Position numbers and translations under genes: made by a program. This document shows, piece after piece, positions 33,511-41,945 of a stretch of DNA of 64,000 bases. Location of the stretch: contig CAVYNE010000046.1 of NCBI GenBank assembly GCA_963769715.1, positions 62,001 through 126,000 of the forward strand, read 5' to 3'. Origin of the DNA: Palsa-504 sp963769715 (GTDB taxonomy: Bacteria; Actinomycetota; Actinomycetes; Streptosporangiales; Streptosporangiaceae). Positions within the stretch are counted from its first letter, which is position 1. The number at the start of each line of letters is the position of its first letter. The notes under the pieces were generated by a model. That model did no database searches and was not told where the DNA came from. It saw nothing but the letters and a program-made list of their open reading frames with translations.

Positions 33511-34729
33511 CGGCTGTCGCCTTTCTCGTCTCTGCTGATCTCGTCTCAGCTGGTCTCGTCTCAGCTGGTCTCGTCTGGCGGATGGTGGGCTCGTCCAGAG
33601 TGAAACGCGCGATCGCCGGACGGCTGCGGACCTCCGGCCCATCGGCGGTGACCAGCCGCAGCGCGGTCAGCTTCTCCAGCGCGGTGGCGAGCAGTTCGGT
33701 TTCCGCGCCCGGCTCAGTCACGCCCTTGCGCCAGTACGCCTTGTGCTCCCCGGAGGCCTGCCGGACGAAGGCGTGCAGCTCGCCGAGCGTGGCCCGGTCA
33801 CGGCGGGCGAGGTACTCCGCGACCAGCAACGTGACGTGCCCGTCAGTACGCTGCTCGGGCATCCGCACGTCGGTCAGCTCGTCCTCGGGGTCCACCATGG
33901 CGATCCCTTCCGCGCGCATCTCGGCGATCAGCCCGGTGGCCTCCTCGATCCGCCGGGTGATCGCGTGCCGCTGGGACAGCAGGTACGCGCGTTCGTCTTC
34001 GCCGAGCTCGTCGTAGTACACGGCCGGGTTCTCCAGCAGCCGCCGGGTAAGCCGCCTGCGCAGCGCCTGGTTGCGCAGTTCGTCGCTCTCGGCCACCGGT
34101 TCCGCGGTCAGCTCGGCGAGCCGCTCCTCGAAAGCCGGAGCGGTCACCGTGGACGGCCCGCGGATGCCCGACAGCAGCACGCCCAGTACCGGCCGGCGCA
34201 CATCGTATAGCACGTCGGTCCCGGCCGACAGGTAGCCGTCCTCGTCCCCGGCGACCCGGCTCAGCACTCCCCAGCCGAGCAGCAGCCGGACCACCGCGAC
34301 CAGGTCGGACCGGTCCGAGCGGTTGTCCAAGGTCAAGGTGAACCCGCATCCGGCCAGCTCCGGTGCGGCGGCGGCGGTCAGCACGTCGTCGGCGAGGCTG
34401 CCCAGCGTGGTCTGCGCGTCGGCGCGAGCGAGCGCCGACAGGGCGAGGCACAGGGTGACGTACCGGCGGCGGCCGAACGGTTCCTTGTGGTTTCCGCGGG
34501 CCGGATGGGACCCGTCGGACAGTTCCGGGGCGGTCTTGAACAGCCGCGCCGTCTCGGAATCGGCGACCAGACGCCATCCGGTCTCTCGGTTCAGCCACTC
34601 GCGTAGCTCGGGCAGATGCCGCCGGACCAGGATGAGCGTCTCGCCGTCGGTGTCGGCGACCAGCAACGGCCTGGCGAGCAGGGCACGCAGCGCGGCCCTG
34701 CGCTGCGCCTGTTCCTCGGCCGGGATCAT
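33488..34729 (-). CDS. jetB: Wadjet type II subunit JetB (TIGR02678 family)
   Basis: 413 residues from an ATG at 34729, 7 bases after the jetA stop (a TTG at 34747 would overlap jetA). RRAALRALLARPLLVADTDG, LREWLNRETGWRLVADSETA, RYVTLCLALSALARADAQTT and PAVYYDELGEDERAYLLSQR are characteristic of this MukE-like kleisin-partner family, winged-helix rich. It would bind JetA and the JetC heads. The C-terminus contains a tandem RPAET repeat from 15-base units (33531-33575), which lies close to the jetC start. Confidence 0.9.
   Translation of the reverse strand: MIPAEEQAQRRAALRALLARPLLVADTDGETLILVRRHLPELREWLNRETGWRLVADSETARLFKTAPELSDGSHPARGNHKEPFGRRRYVTLCLALSALARADAQTTLGSLADDVLTAAAAPELAGCGFTLTLDNRSDRSDLVAVVRLLLGWGVLSRVAGDEDGYLSAGTDVLYDVRRPVLGVLLSGIRGPSTVTAPAFEERLAELTAEPVAESDELRNQALRRRLTRRLLENPAVYYDELGEDERAYLLSQRHAITRRIEEATGLIAEMRAEGIAMVDPEDELTDVRMPEQRTDGHVTLLVAEYLARRDRATLGELHAFVRQASGEHKAYWRKGVTEPGAETELLATALEKLTALRLVTADGPEVRSRPAIARFTLDEPTIRQTRPAETRPAETRSAETRKATADAASALF
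33531..33575 (-). repeat. Three 15-bp tandem units at the end of jetB
   Basis: Units TCTGCTGATCTCGTC, TCAGCTGGTCTCGTC and TCAGCTGGTCTCGTC (plus-strand reading) encode repeated Pro/Ser-Ala-Glu-Thr-Arg in the JetB tail. In-frame, so copy number may vary without breaking jetB, but they lie 20 bases upstream of the jetC start. Confidence 0.85.
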
Positions 34730-34736
34730 GGCGCCC

Positions 34737-36287
34737 TCATGGAGCAAGGTCCGTGATCTCGATGATGTGCTCTGGACCGGTGAGCACGCCGTCGGCGGTA
34801 CGGATCGTGGCCATTCCGCCGTCCGGGACCAGTGAGAGCCGCACCTCGAGCGTGCCGTCGCTCGTCACGGTCTTCACTTCGGCCTCACCGGGCATGCGGG
34901 CCGCCAGCGCATCGCCGAGCAGCGCCAGGAACAGCCGGAACGCCCGGGGGTCCAGCGCGTCGAGGTCGGACAGCAGCGTCGGTCCGGCAGTGCGGAGGCG
35001 CCGCCGGGCCGCGGCGGTCTCGGCCGCTTCGCGTTCTGCCTGCCTGCGCAGCAATTCCCGATCCGCCGACCGGTCCCGCACCTGGTGGGGCTGGCCGCGC
35101 CGCTCGTAGGTCCCGGTCTTCCGCAGCTGGGGCGAGATGCGGATGGGCGGCGCGTCTCGCCAGGTCGTTCCGGGTGGAAGGTCGTGCCAGGCGTCGGCGG
35201 TTTCGCTGGTCACGGACAGGTGCCGGGCCGGGCATAGGCGGAACGCCGCCCGCCAGAGGCGGTGGGCGGCCTCGTCGTCGGGCGCCTCGGCGAACCACCG
35301 GGCGAGCACGCGGAAGTCCGCCGAGCGATCCGACCGCCCTGAGCGCCGCTCGTTGAGCAGGCCCACCGCGTCGATGAGCTACTTGATCGCGGTCACGGCC
35401 GCCTGCCGCAGCAGCCGGGCCTGGGACGGGTGCCCCGCGTCCCGGGAGGTGAACCAGTCGTCCAGCCCGCGCCACCGGTTCCGCCACGCGTCGAGCGCCT
35501 GTTTTTCCGCCTTGGCCAGGGATTCGGCGGCGTCCGCGCCCTCGGGCACCGCGTCGGCCGCCTCCCGTCGCGCGGCGAGTTCAAGCAGCCGCTCGTGACC
35601 TTTATCTTCGAGCTCGCCGAGGAGGACCGCGATCTGGGCGCCAGAGTTGGCCAGGTCCGCGATGAACCTGTTGATGTAGTCGATCAGCCGTTCCTTGTAG
35701 GCGAGGAAGCCGTCGACGTCCCCGTCGGAGAAGTCGATCGCACGCCGCAACGCGGACATGAACGCCTGCGCGTTGTCGGCCAGGGAGGAGAACCGCTCCG
35801 CCACGGACAGCAGCAGCAGGTGGACCTTGGCCGGGTCAGGATCGTGCTCGGCGGCGAGGGCTTGCAGCGACCGCAACTGGTCGGCGATGTCGGCCAGGGC
35901 CACCGACTGAAGCTGGCCCCGCCGGCCGATGGCTTCCTCGTAGAAGGCGATTGCCTGCTCGGCCGCCTGCCCGGCGCCGGTGAGCTGGTAGAGGGACCGC
36001 TTACGGTGAAAGTCCTCCACCGTAGTAACGCGGCCGGTATCGACGTCCGCGCGCAGGTTCCCCCAGACCACAAGCTGTTCCAGGGCCTGGGTGAGCTGCT
36101 CGTCGGCGTCGACCCGGAGTTCGGCCGCAACGTCCTCCGGCCGCAGGTGCACGATGAAGCGCTCCTTGGCCCGCGCAAAAATACGCAACAGGCTCCGGTA
36201 GAGGCCGGCGTTCGGGACGCTCAGGTGCGTGAACGGTTGTGGCTCGCCCTGGCCACGCGCCGACTGAGGGGCTCCGCTAAACACCAC
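34737..36287 (-). CDS. jetA: Wadjet type II kleisin-like subunit JetA (TIGR02677 family), interrupted by an in-frame TAG
   Basis: About 515 residues from a GTG near 36287 (36284 also possible). PFTHLSVPNAGLYRSLLRIF, KERFIVHLRPEDVA, LVVWGNLRADVDTGRVTTVE, AKVHLLLLSVAERFSSLADN and YKERLIDYINRFIADL are full family motifs. At 35381-35379 the frame reads TAG between AAG and CTC; the same frame then continues LIDAVGLLNERRSGRSDRSA and ARWFAEAPDDEAAHRLW to the true stop at 34737. CAG to TAG is a single transition. If real, only a fragment of JetA is made unless suppressed; a sequencing error is equally plausible. First gene of jetABCD. Confidence 0.85.
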
Positions 36288-36418
36288 TACATACTGCCGC
36301 ACGCCACTGACAAAACGTCCGCAACTCGCTGCCAGCCCGCCAGCACGACAGCGACCTGCCGGACGAGCTGGTGACCTTGATCGACCTTGCCCTTGCCGAA
36401 AAAACCTCATCCGTGCAG

Positions 36419-36600
36419 CTGATGCCGCATCGTGGTATTCGTGGAGCACTCCGCCGAGTCGGTCGCGTCATCGTATATCAAGGCTGGCGATTTGGTCAGG
36501 CCCCACGAGCGGCACGGGCAGTGGCTGGAGCGGGCGGGCGTTCGCGATGCCCTGATGCGGCCGGTGCCCGTTGCAGAACTGCCAGGACTCCCGCGGGGGT
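36419..36600 (-). pseudogene. C-terminal remnant of an integrase-core (rve) transposase
   Basis: Minus-strand reading WQFCNGHRPHQGIANARPLQ, then a TGA, then RDRLGGVLHEYHDAA matches the end of rve-type insertion sequence transposases (N-HRPH-ALANARPL...RDRLGG..HEY). Only about 55 residues remain, with an internal stop. It lies just upstream of jetA, and the long open frame of jetA runs into it, which is why the jetA start was placed further in. Confidence 0.75.
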
Positions 36601-36640
36601 GACTGCTTGCCCGGACAGCCACCCTAGCTGTGTCCCGACT

Positions 36641-36668
36641 TTGCCTCCTACCCAGAACCGACTATAAT
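36641..36668 (+). promoter_or_regulatory. Promoter of the Phd/RelE module
   Basis: TTGCCT (36641-36646) and a perfect TATAAT (36663-36668) are 16 bases apart; the -10 ends 8 bases before the antitoxin ATG, so the transcript is probably leaderless or nearly so. Confidence 0.65.
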
Positions 36669-36676
36669 TTTGGTCT

Positions 36677-36964
36677 ATGACAGTGCTGCCCTTGTCTGAG
36701 GTGAAGGCCCGGCTCTCGGAAATTGCCGACGAAGTCGGCCGCACCCACGAGCGAGTCCACATCACCAAGAACGGCAAAGACTACGTCGTCCTGCTCGCAG
36801 CCGAAGACCTTGAGTCCATCGAGGCGACGCTCGAACTGCTATCCGACCCAGCGGCGCAAGAGCGCATCGCCCGATCCCGTGACGAGATCGCTCGCGGAGA
36901 GGGCCTGTCCATCACCGAAGTGGCGCGATCCCTGGAAGAACGTTTCGGGAAACACCGGCCGTGA
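36677..36964 (+). CDS. Phd/YefM-family antitoxin
   Basis: 95 residues. LPLSEVKARLSEIADEVGRT, VHITKNGKDYVVLLAAEDLE and SIEATLELLSDPAAQERI give the Phd/YefM fold with its toxin-binding C-terminal helix. It overlaps the RelE-type toxin by four bases (GTGA at 36961). It sits between two transposase remnants, which suggests arrival with, or preservation through, mobile DNA. Confidence 0.88.
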   Translation: MTVLPLSEVKARLSEIADEVGRTHERVHITKNGKDYVVLLAAEDLESIEATLELLSDPAAQERIARSRDEIARGEGLSITEVARSLEERFGKHRP

Positions 36965-37227
36965 CCTACCAGGTCATCATCGCTCCGACCGCAGCTCGCC
37001 AGCTTCACGACCGGCTACCTGAAGCCGTCGCGTGGGCCTGTTTCGAGTTCATCCGCGGCCCCCTCAGCGAAGAACCGCGCCGAGTGGGCACCCCCCTGCG
37101 CAAGCCCTTCGAGGGACAATGGCGAGCCCGACGCGGCGAGTACCGCATTCGCTATGCGATCGACGATGACGCCAACACCATCCACATCCTCGACATAGAT
37201 CACCGACGTGACGCTTACAGGCCCTGA
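36961..37227 (+). CDS. relE: RelE-type mRNA interferase toxin
   Basis: 88 residues from a GTG. YQVIIAPTAARQLHDRLPEA, GTPLRKPFEGQWRARRGEYR and IRYAIDDDANTIHILDIDHR carry the RelE signatures (basic strand with Arg-x-Gly-x-Tyr-Arg, and the final HRRDAYR). It cuts mRNA on the ribosome. Partner is the antitoxin directly upstream. Confidence 0.9.
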   Translation: MTYQVIIAPTAARQLHDRLPEAVAWACFEFIRGPLSEEPRRVGTPLRKPFEGQWRARRGEYRIRYAIDDDANTIHILDIDHRRDAYRP

Positions 37228-37379
37228 CCTGATCGGCCTTCGTAAGGCGAACCCGTACCGGGTGAAGATTCGACTGCGCGTGCCACTCAAGATCGCCTAC
37301 GTGTGCGTGCCGACAATCTCATCCACGCCACGCGACCAGGCGATATTCATTGATTGTGCCACCGACGCGAGTCCGTCTT

Positions 37380-37615
37380 CGTACGCGGTACTGCCCGAGA
37401 ATGACCGGTTGTGGTAGCGGTTTCAGCGGGGCAGCGGAGTTGAGCGAGCGATGCGGCCGCTGCTGATTGTGGTGGGTCTCGTACTAGTGCGGGATCTGCC
37501 GCAGATGGTTCTGATTCCAGATCAGGGTGCGGTCGAGAAGCTCGCGGCGGCATCCCCCGATCCAGCATTCGGCTATCGCGTTCATGCGCGGGTCCGAGGC
37601 GATGGCACGGTCACC
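37380..37615 (-). pseudogene. C-terminal remnant of a second integrase-core transposase
   Basis: Minus-strand frame NAIAECWIGGCRRELLDRTL, IWNQNHLRQIPH, a TAG, then YETHHNQQRPHRSLNSAAPL and KPLPQPV is the conserved end of IS481/IS3-like rve transposases. The internal stop and the missing DDE core show it is dead. It is joined at about 37615 to the broken start of a polX gene. Confidence 0.8.
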
Positions 37616-37716
37616 TTGTTGTAGACGCGGGCACGGAACGGGTCGCCCCCGGTCAGGACCATCAGATCGGCGTGCTCATCGAGCAGCGCCGCGACACTGT
37701 CATCGGCCTCCGGCAT
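37616..37716 (-). pseudogene. N-terminal stub of a PolX-type (helix-hairpin-helix) DNA polymerase gene
   Basis: From an ATG at 37716: DSVAALLDEHADLMVLTGGD then PFRARVYNKV, the opening helix of bacterial PolX proteins (normally ..ITGGDPFRARAYEKAA). After about 32 residues the reading passes into the transposase remnant. The rest of the gene is missing from the window. Confidence 0.65.
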
Positions 37717-37753
37717 GACAGCATTCTGCCCGCCCGACTGAGCCAGCCGGCGA

Positions 37754-38131
37754 TCAGCCGGCCTGCATGCCCGCGGCGTTGGCCTTCATCGCGGCAAGTG
37801 TTACGGCCAGCTGGTCGGTGGGACTGAACTGGAGGAACTCCGTGCCGGTTTCGGCGGCAGGTACGTGACCTGGCGGCATGTAGAAGGCATCTCCCGCCTG
37901 GTAGGTCTCCTCGTGATCGGCATAGCTGACCGTAATCCTCCCGGCTAGCAGGTAGCCCCAGTGCGGGCACTGGCAGCTGTCGCCGGGAAGGCCCTTGAGC
38001 ATGGCCGCCAGCGAATGCGCCTGCCGGATCGTGACGAAGTCGGCCGTGTAGCCCTCGAGCTCTCCGCCGCGGTCGACCGCGGGGCCGACATCCTGGACGT
38101 TCGGCGCGGTGTCCTTCGAGAACGCAGGCAT
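37754..38131 (-). CDS. Cupin-domain protein
   Basis: 125 residues from the ATG at 38131 with AAGGAG a few bases upstream. A small single cupin barrel: SCQCPHWGYLLAGRITVSYA (motif 1), then EETYQAGDAFYMPPGHVPAA (motif 2), with His at both sites for a metal. Pro- or mono-cupins of this size act as sensors, isomerases or quercetinase-like enzymes; I cannot tell which. It is on the same strand as, and about 100 bases downstream of, the broken HD/LuxR regulator. Confidence 0.75.
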   Translation of the reverse strand: MPAFSKDTAPNVQDVGPAVDRGGELEGYTADFVTIRQAHSLAAMLKGLPGDSCQCPHWGYLLAGRITVSYADHEETYQAGDAFYMPPGHVPAAETGTEFLQFSPTDQLAVTLAAMKANAAGMQAG

Positions 38132-38231
38132 GGTGTGCTCCTTGCTAGTTGCCGGTTCGAGCTTGTACGACGACGGTAACTGCGGGTCGGCGCCTGGCGC
38201 ATGAGGCAGTTGCCCCATCGTCGGCGACCAG

Positions 38232-39798
38232 TTAGTCGAAGTCGGGCAGCAGGCCGTTGCGCATTGCGAATAGGCTCGCGGAAGCCCTGCTGGACGCGCC
38301 GATCTTGGCGTAGATGTGCTCGATGTGATTGCGGGCCGTCTTCGGCGATATGACCAGGCGGTCGGCGATCTGCCTGCTGGACATGCCCCGCGCGACTAGG
38401 CGCAGGACGTCGACCTCGCGATCGGTGAGATTCGCCGGACGATCTCGCCGGCGCAAGGTTGGGTGACCTGCGGCCGAGAGCACCGCCTCAACCACGTCGC
38501 TGGCTAGCCGGCCTGCTGTGGCCTCGGCGCGAAGCTCGGCGGCAGCATCGTCCCCGGACAGTGCGCTGCGATACGGCCGAGGCTCGCGCATGGCCTGGTA
38601 TGCGTCAGCGGCACCGAGGATGCGGCCGGGTACCGAGATGGAGTTCCCGGCGAGACCGCGCGGATATCCCGAGCCATCTAGCCGCTCACGCAGTTGCACC
38701 GCAGCTGAACCGAGTGGCGCTAGCCAGCCGGACTGCTGCAGCATCCGTTCGGTCAGGTACGGCTGCAGGCGCACCCGTTCCCGCTCGCCGGCTCCGAGCG
38801 GGCCGGGCTTATCCCAGATCGAATTCGAGATGCCCAGCCTGCCCAGGCCACTGACCAGCGCGGCCCGGCGCAGCAGTTCTACCTCACCATCGTCCAGGCG
38901 GAGCGTGGCGCCGGCAATGCTGGCGAGCTTGGCAACTGCGCTTGCGTGGCCGAGCATATACGGCGACTTCAGGTCCACGAAGTTTGCGACTCCAAGCAGC
39001 GCCGCATCGAGTTCCTCGCCAGAACAGTGTCATGCTCAGCGCGGGCTCAGCGCCGATCACCGCGTCCCACGTCCGGGCAGTGCCGAGGCCGCCAAGGATC
39101 TCGACTGTGTCGGTGCAGATCAGGCTCGCGAGATCGGGGTCGAACTGCGTCCCGCGGCGCTTGCGGGCCATCGCCACCGCGGCGTCCTCGCCCCCGACGC
39201 GATGCGCCACCTCCATGTACTCGGCAAGCTGTGCGAGCCGCGACGCCAGCGGTACCGAGTCGCCGCGAAGCTCGCCGGGCCAGCCGCGGCCATCCCAGCG
39301 CTCATACGATGCTGCGATCGCGTTCTGTACCTCATCTGGCAGGCCGAGCTCAGCCGCGAGCGAGCAGGCTATGTCCGCGTGCTGCGCGATCATCCCGTCC
39401 AGATCGCGGAAGCCTGACAGCGCGAACTCCAGCCCGATCCGGAATCTGTGCATCGGCGGATGACCCTGGCCGAGGCGCCGAAATGATGCTGCCGCGGCCA
39501 CCAGGCTTTTCTGGTCGTAGTCGTACTTGTGCGATTTCAGTTCGATGTCGTCGCCGAACCACTTCGCCTGCTCATGCGCATCGGAATGGCAGCCGACGTT
39601 GACCAGCAGGGACGTGTAATAGACAGCAGACCGGGCGTCGTCGTCCAGGCCCATCCGCCCGGCCAGCCGCATCGCGATCAGGCACTGACGCAGGACATGC
39701 TCCATCGGCTGGCCGAAGCCCAGGTCAATACCCAGCGAGAGGGCGGCGACGAGTTCGGCGAGCCTGACGGCCGTCGTTGGCTGGGCCATGGCAGCCAT
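38232..39798 (-). pseudogene. HD-type phosphohydrolase-LuxR regulator, broken by a one-base insertion
   Basis: The N-terminal frame (39798 down to about 39025) has LAALSLG-type opening, VYYTSLLVNVGCHSDAHEQA, FALSGFRDLDGMIAQHADIA and YERWDGRGWPGEL. At 39023-39024 an extra base (A on the plus strand) shifts frame; taking one out joins it directly to SGEELDAALLGVANFVDLKS, then PYMLGHASAVAKLA, the HD-GYP-like RLDGSGYPRGLAGN, and a C-terminal LuxR helix-turn-helix (LTDREVDVLRLVARGMSSRQ). Corrected length 521 residues, the length I know for this family. Without correction the DNA-binding half is lost. Confidence 0.8.
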
Positions 39799-40179
39799 TC
39801 TGCCGCTACCCGGGCCCGGTGTAATACAGCAGGAGCAGCGCCGCCACCGTGCAGGCCGCCTTGATCTGGCTGTCGGCGATCAGCGCAGGACGGAGCTTAG
39901 CTTGTTATTTGACCTCTGAGGTTTCTGATCAGGGGTTTTGCCGGTGTTGTCCGGCGTGTCACGGTGATAACAGGCGGCCACCGCGTCATCATCTTCGGGT
40001 TCCTACCACAGTACGTGAAGACGAGGCGGTGGCCGTGGGGTTCAGTCTGGCGTGGGGTAAGGCCGGGGTCGAGAGCCCGGCGGGCGGAGATCGGGCCTTC
40101 GACCTGCCATGTACCCCGGAGATACCTAGCATCCACCTCCCGTGAACCTGCGCCGCCACCGGGCGAGCCCAGCGACCAC
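39799..40179. other. Intergenic region without a recognisable gene
   Basis: About 380 bases between the broken HD/LuxR gene and a wrecked LuxR gene. It includes an AT-richer stretch near 39898-39930. Nothing supportable is seen. Confidence 0.35.
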
Positions 40180-41066
40180 GCAGCGGCCAGATGACCCTCA
40201 CGCCCAGGCCCACGCAGCGATCCTCCGGGCGCTCATGTGCCGACACGGGGTCGAGCAGATACGTGCCGACGCCGACGAGGCCGTGCGGAGATGCGCCGCG
40301 GCGAGCATCGTGACGCCGGCCCCAGCGCTCTACCAGGGGCTCGCACGCGTCCTTTCCGGTGACCTTGATTGGCGATGCGTCCTTCGAGGCTGCCGTCAGC
40401 GCAGGAGAGGAAGCCGGCGCGCGCGAGACTCTTACGGTCACGCTGTGCGAGCGATCACTGGTAGCGATGGCGCGCCAGTGGGGCCGGGCCGGGGCCCTAG
40501 CCGACCAGGCCCGCGCCGTTTTGTGCCGGGCCGGGATCGAGGAGAGCTACGCGGCGCCTCTGGTCTGCGCGGTGCAGGCCCGGGCGGCCATGCACCGGCG
40601 AGATGTCGCGGCGGCGCGCCAGGAACTCGTCAGGGCCCAGCGCCTGCGGTCCTTGCTGACCTATGCGATCCCCCAATTGGCTATTCAGGCCCGGCTCGAG
40701 CTCACCCGCGTTCACCTCGCGCTGGCTGACGTAGCAGGTGCCAGGGCGCTCGTCCTGGAGGTAAATGAGCTGCTCAGACGCCGCCCCGGGATGGGCACCC
40801 TGGTCGGCGAGGCTGAGGTGCTACGGGACCAGCTGTCGAATGAGCGCGATGTAAACCATCCCGGAGTGTCCTCATTGACCGGTGCCGAGCTGCGGGTCCT
40901 GCCGCTGCTGGCTACTCACCTGTCGTTCCCGCAGATTGCTGACCAGTTGTTCCTTTCACCTCACACAGTCAAATCGCAGGCGATGTCGATCTACCCGGAA
41001 GCTGTGGGCATCCTCACGCAGCCAGGCGTCGCCTATTTCCGTGAACTGGGGCTCCTAGGGTGTGAC
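40180..41066 (+). pseudogene. Decayed C-terminal part of a LuxR/MalT-type regulator
   Basis: The TPR-like region starts in one frame (DPHAQAHAAILRALMCRHGV ... LARVLSGDLD) and continues in another from about 40365 (GDASFEAAVSAGEEAGARET, RQELVRAQRLRSLLTYAIPQ). The LuxR helix-turn-helix follows, LTGAELRVLPLLATHLSFPQ to VKSQAMSIY, then RKLWASSRSQA appears only in a shifted frame before ELGLLG returns. At least three indels and no ATPase domain: a relic of a gene that was once about 850 residues long. Confidence 0.75.
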
Positions 41067-41290
41067 GCTTACGACCTCGAACCCCTCGACCTGGCCAGCT
41101 CCCAGGTCGGCCGGACGGGCGCCAGACGGGCGCTGATCCCGCGACGCGGTTCAGGGGATCGAGGCGAGCGGCCCATGTCGTTCGGTCACCAGATCCAGGA
41201 AACCGGGCGGTCTTGGCCGCCTTCCGCGGGTCCCTCCCCCCGGCCGGGCCGGGGGGGGCCTGCCCGTGGGCTTTCGTTGCCCAGGATGGG

Positions 41291-41470
41291 TCAGAGTCGC
41301 CGGGAGTCCGCGGACGCGAGCAGGGGCTGGGCGAAAGCGGCAGATCTCCTCGGCGGCGTCAAATTCCTGGGTGCTGAGGTCGGTGAGCCCAGGCGCGGCA
41401 GAACCCGGCCAGGTATGGCCGCCGCCGAACACGGCCCATGAAACTACCCGCGTTCCGCCGATGCCGCTGG
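41291..41470 (-). pseudogene. C-terminal fragment of a PHB-depolymerase-like esterase
   Basis: The minus strand reads AVFGGGHTWPGS, then TQEFDAAEEICRF and, in a frame one base off, FAQPLLASADSRRL followed by TGA at 41291. GGGHTWPG with a following D-A-x-E-x-I helix is the catalytic-His end of polyhydroxybutyrate depolymerase/feruloyl-esterase-type hydrolases. The rest is missing. Confidence 0.5.
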
Positions 41471-41945
41471 CGCTGCGGGGCGGGCGCATCGTGAAGGTGC
41501 GCCCGCCCGCCGACCGGCAGTTCACCCGCGACCAGATCATGACCGCCTGTCATGCCGGTCCCTCGACATGGCGGCCGATGTCGTTGGTGCCCTGCGGGTC
41601 AGGGGCCGGCGTCGGGCGGGCACCTGCGCCGGGCCGGCCGCGGCTTCACGATCCTGGAGCCCGTGGCGGACGGCCCGAAGCCCATGTATCAAGCAAGTTC
41701 TTAGCACCTCTGTACTCATGAGCGCCCGGTACGAGGCGCCGCCGTGATCGATAACCGGGAGGAGTCATGACGAGGCCTGGTCCTAGCTGAACATCCCGCT
41801 CGCAGCGCTGTTATTCCCACCGTCAGCGGAATCCGCTGTGGCTTGTGCTCAGGCGTCCGGACGCCAGACCCGGCAGCGAAACCACCCGGCTTGAGACCAC
41901 GTCACAGCGGGGTTGACAAGCCCAGGGCCTCAGCCGAGGCTGGCG
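41471..41945. other. Region upstream of the large regulator
   Basis: About 470 bases without a gene I can support. A seven-codon frame MTRPGPS at 41767-41790 has a very strong GGGAGGAG site 5 bases before its ATG; it may be a leader peptide or the stump of a lost gene. TTGACA occurs at 41913-41918, but no good -10 follows. Confidence 0.3.

Noticed and set aside
36432..36602. Small plus-strand frame of 56 codons with a coding-like look
   Set aside because: It is the shadow of the minus-strand transposase tail, whose conserved residues explain the bias.
37442..37624. Plus-strand frame MRPLLIVVGLVLVRD...
   Set aside because: Antisense of the second transposase remnant; frames like this are commonly mis-annotated.
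41067..41441. C-terminal extension of the decayed LuxR gene
   Set aside because: After ELGLLG the translation is Arg/Gly/Pro-rich and overlaps an esterase fragment on the other strand; not part of a protein.
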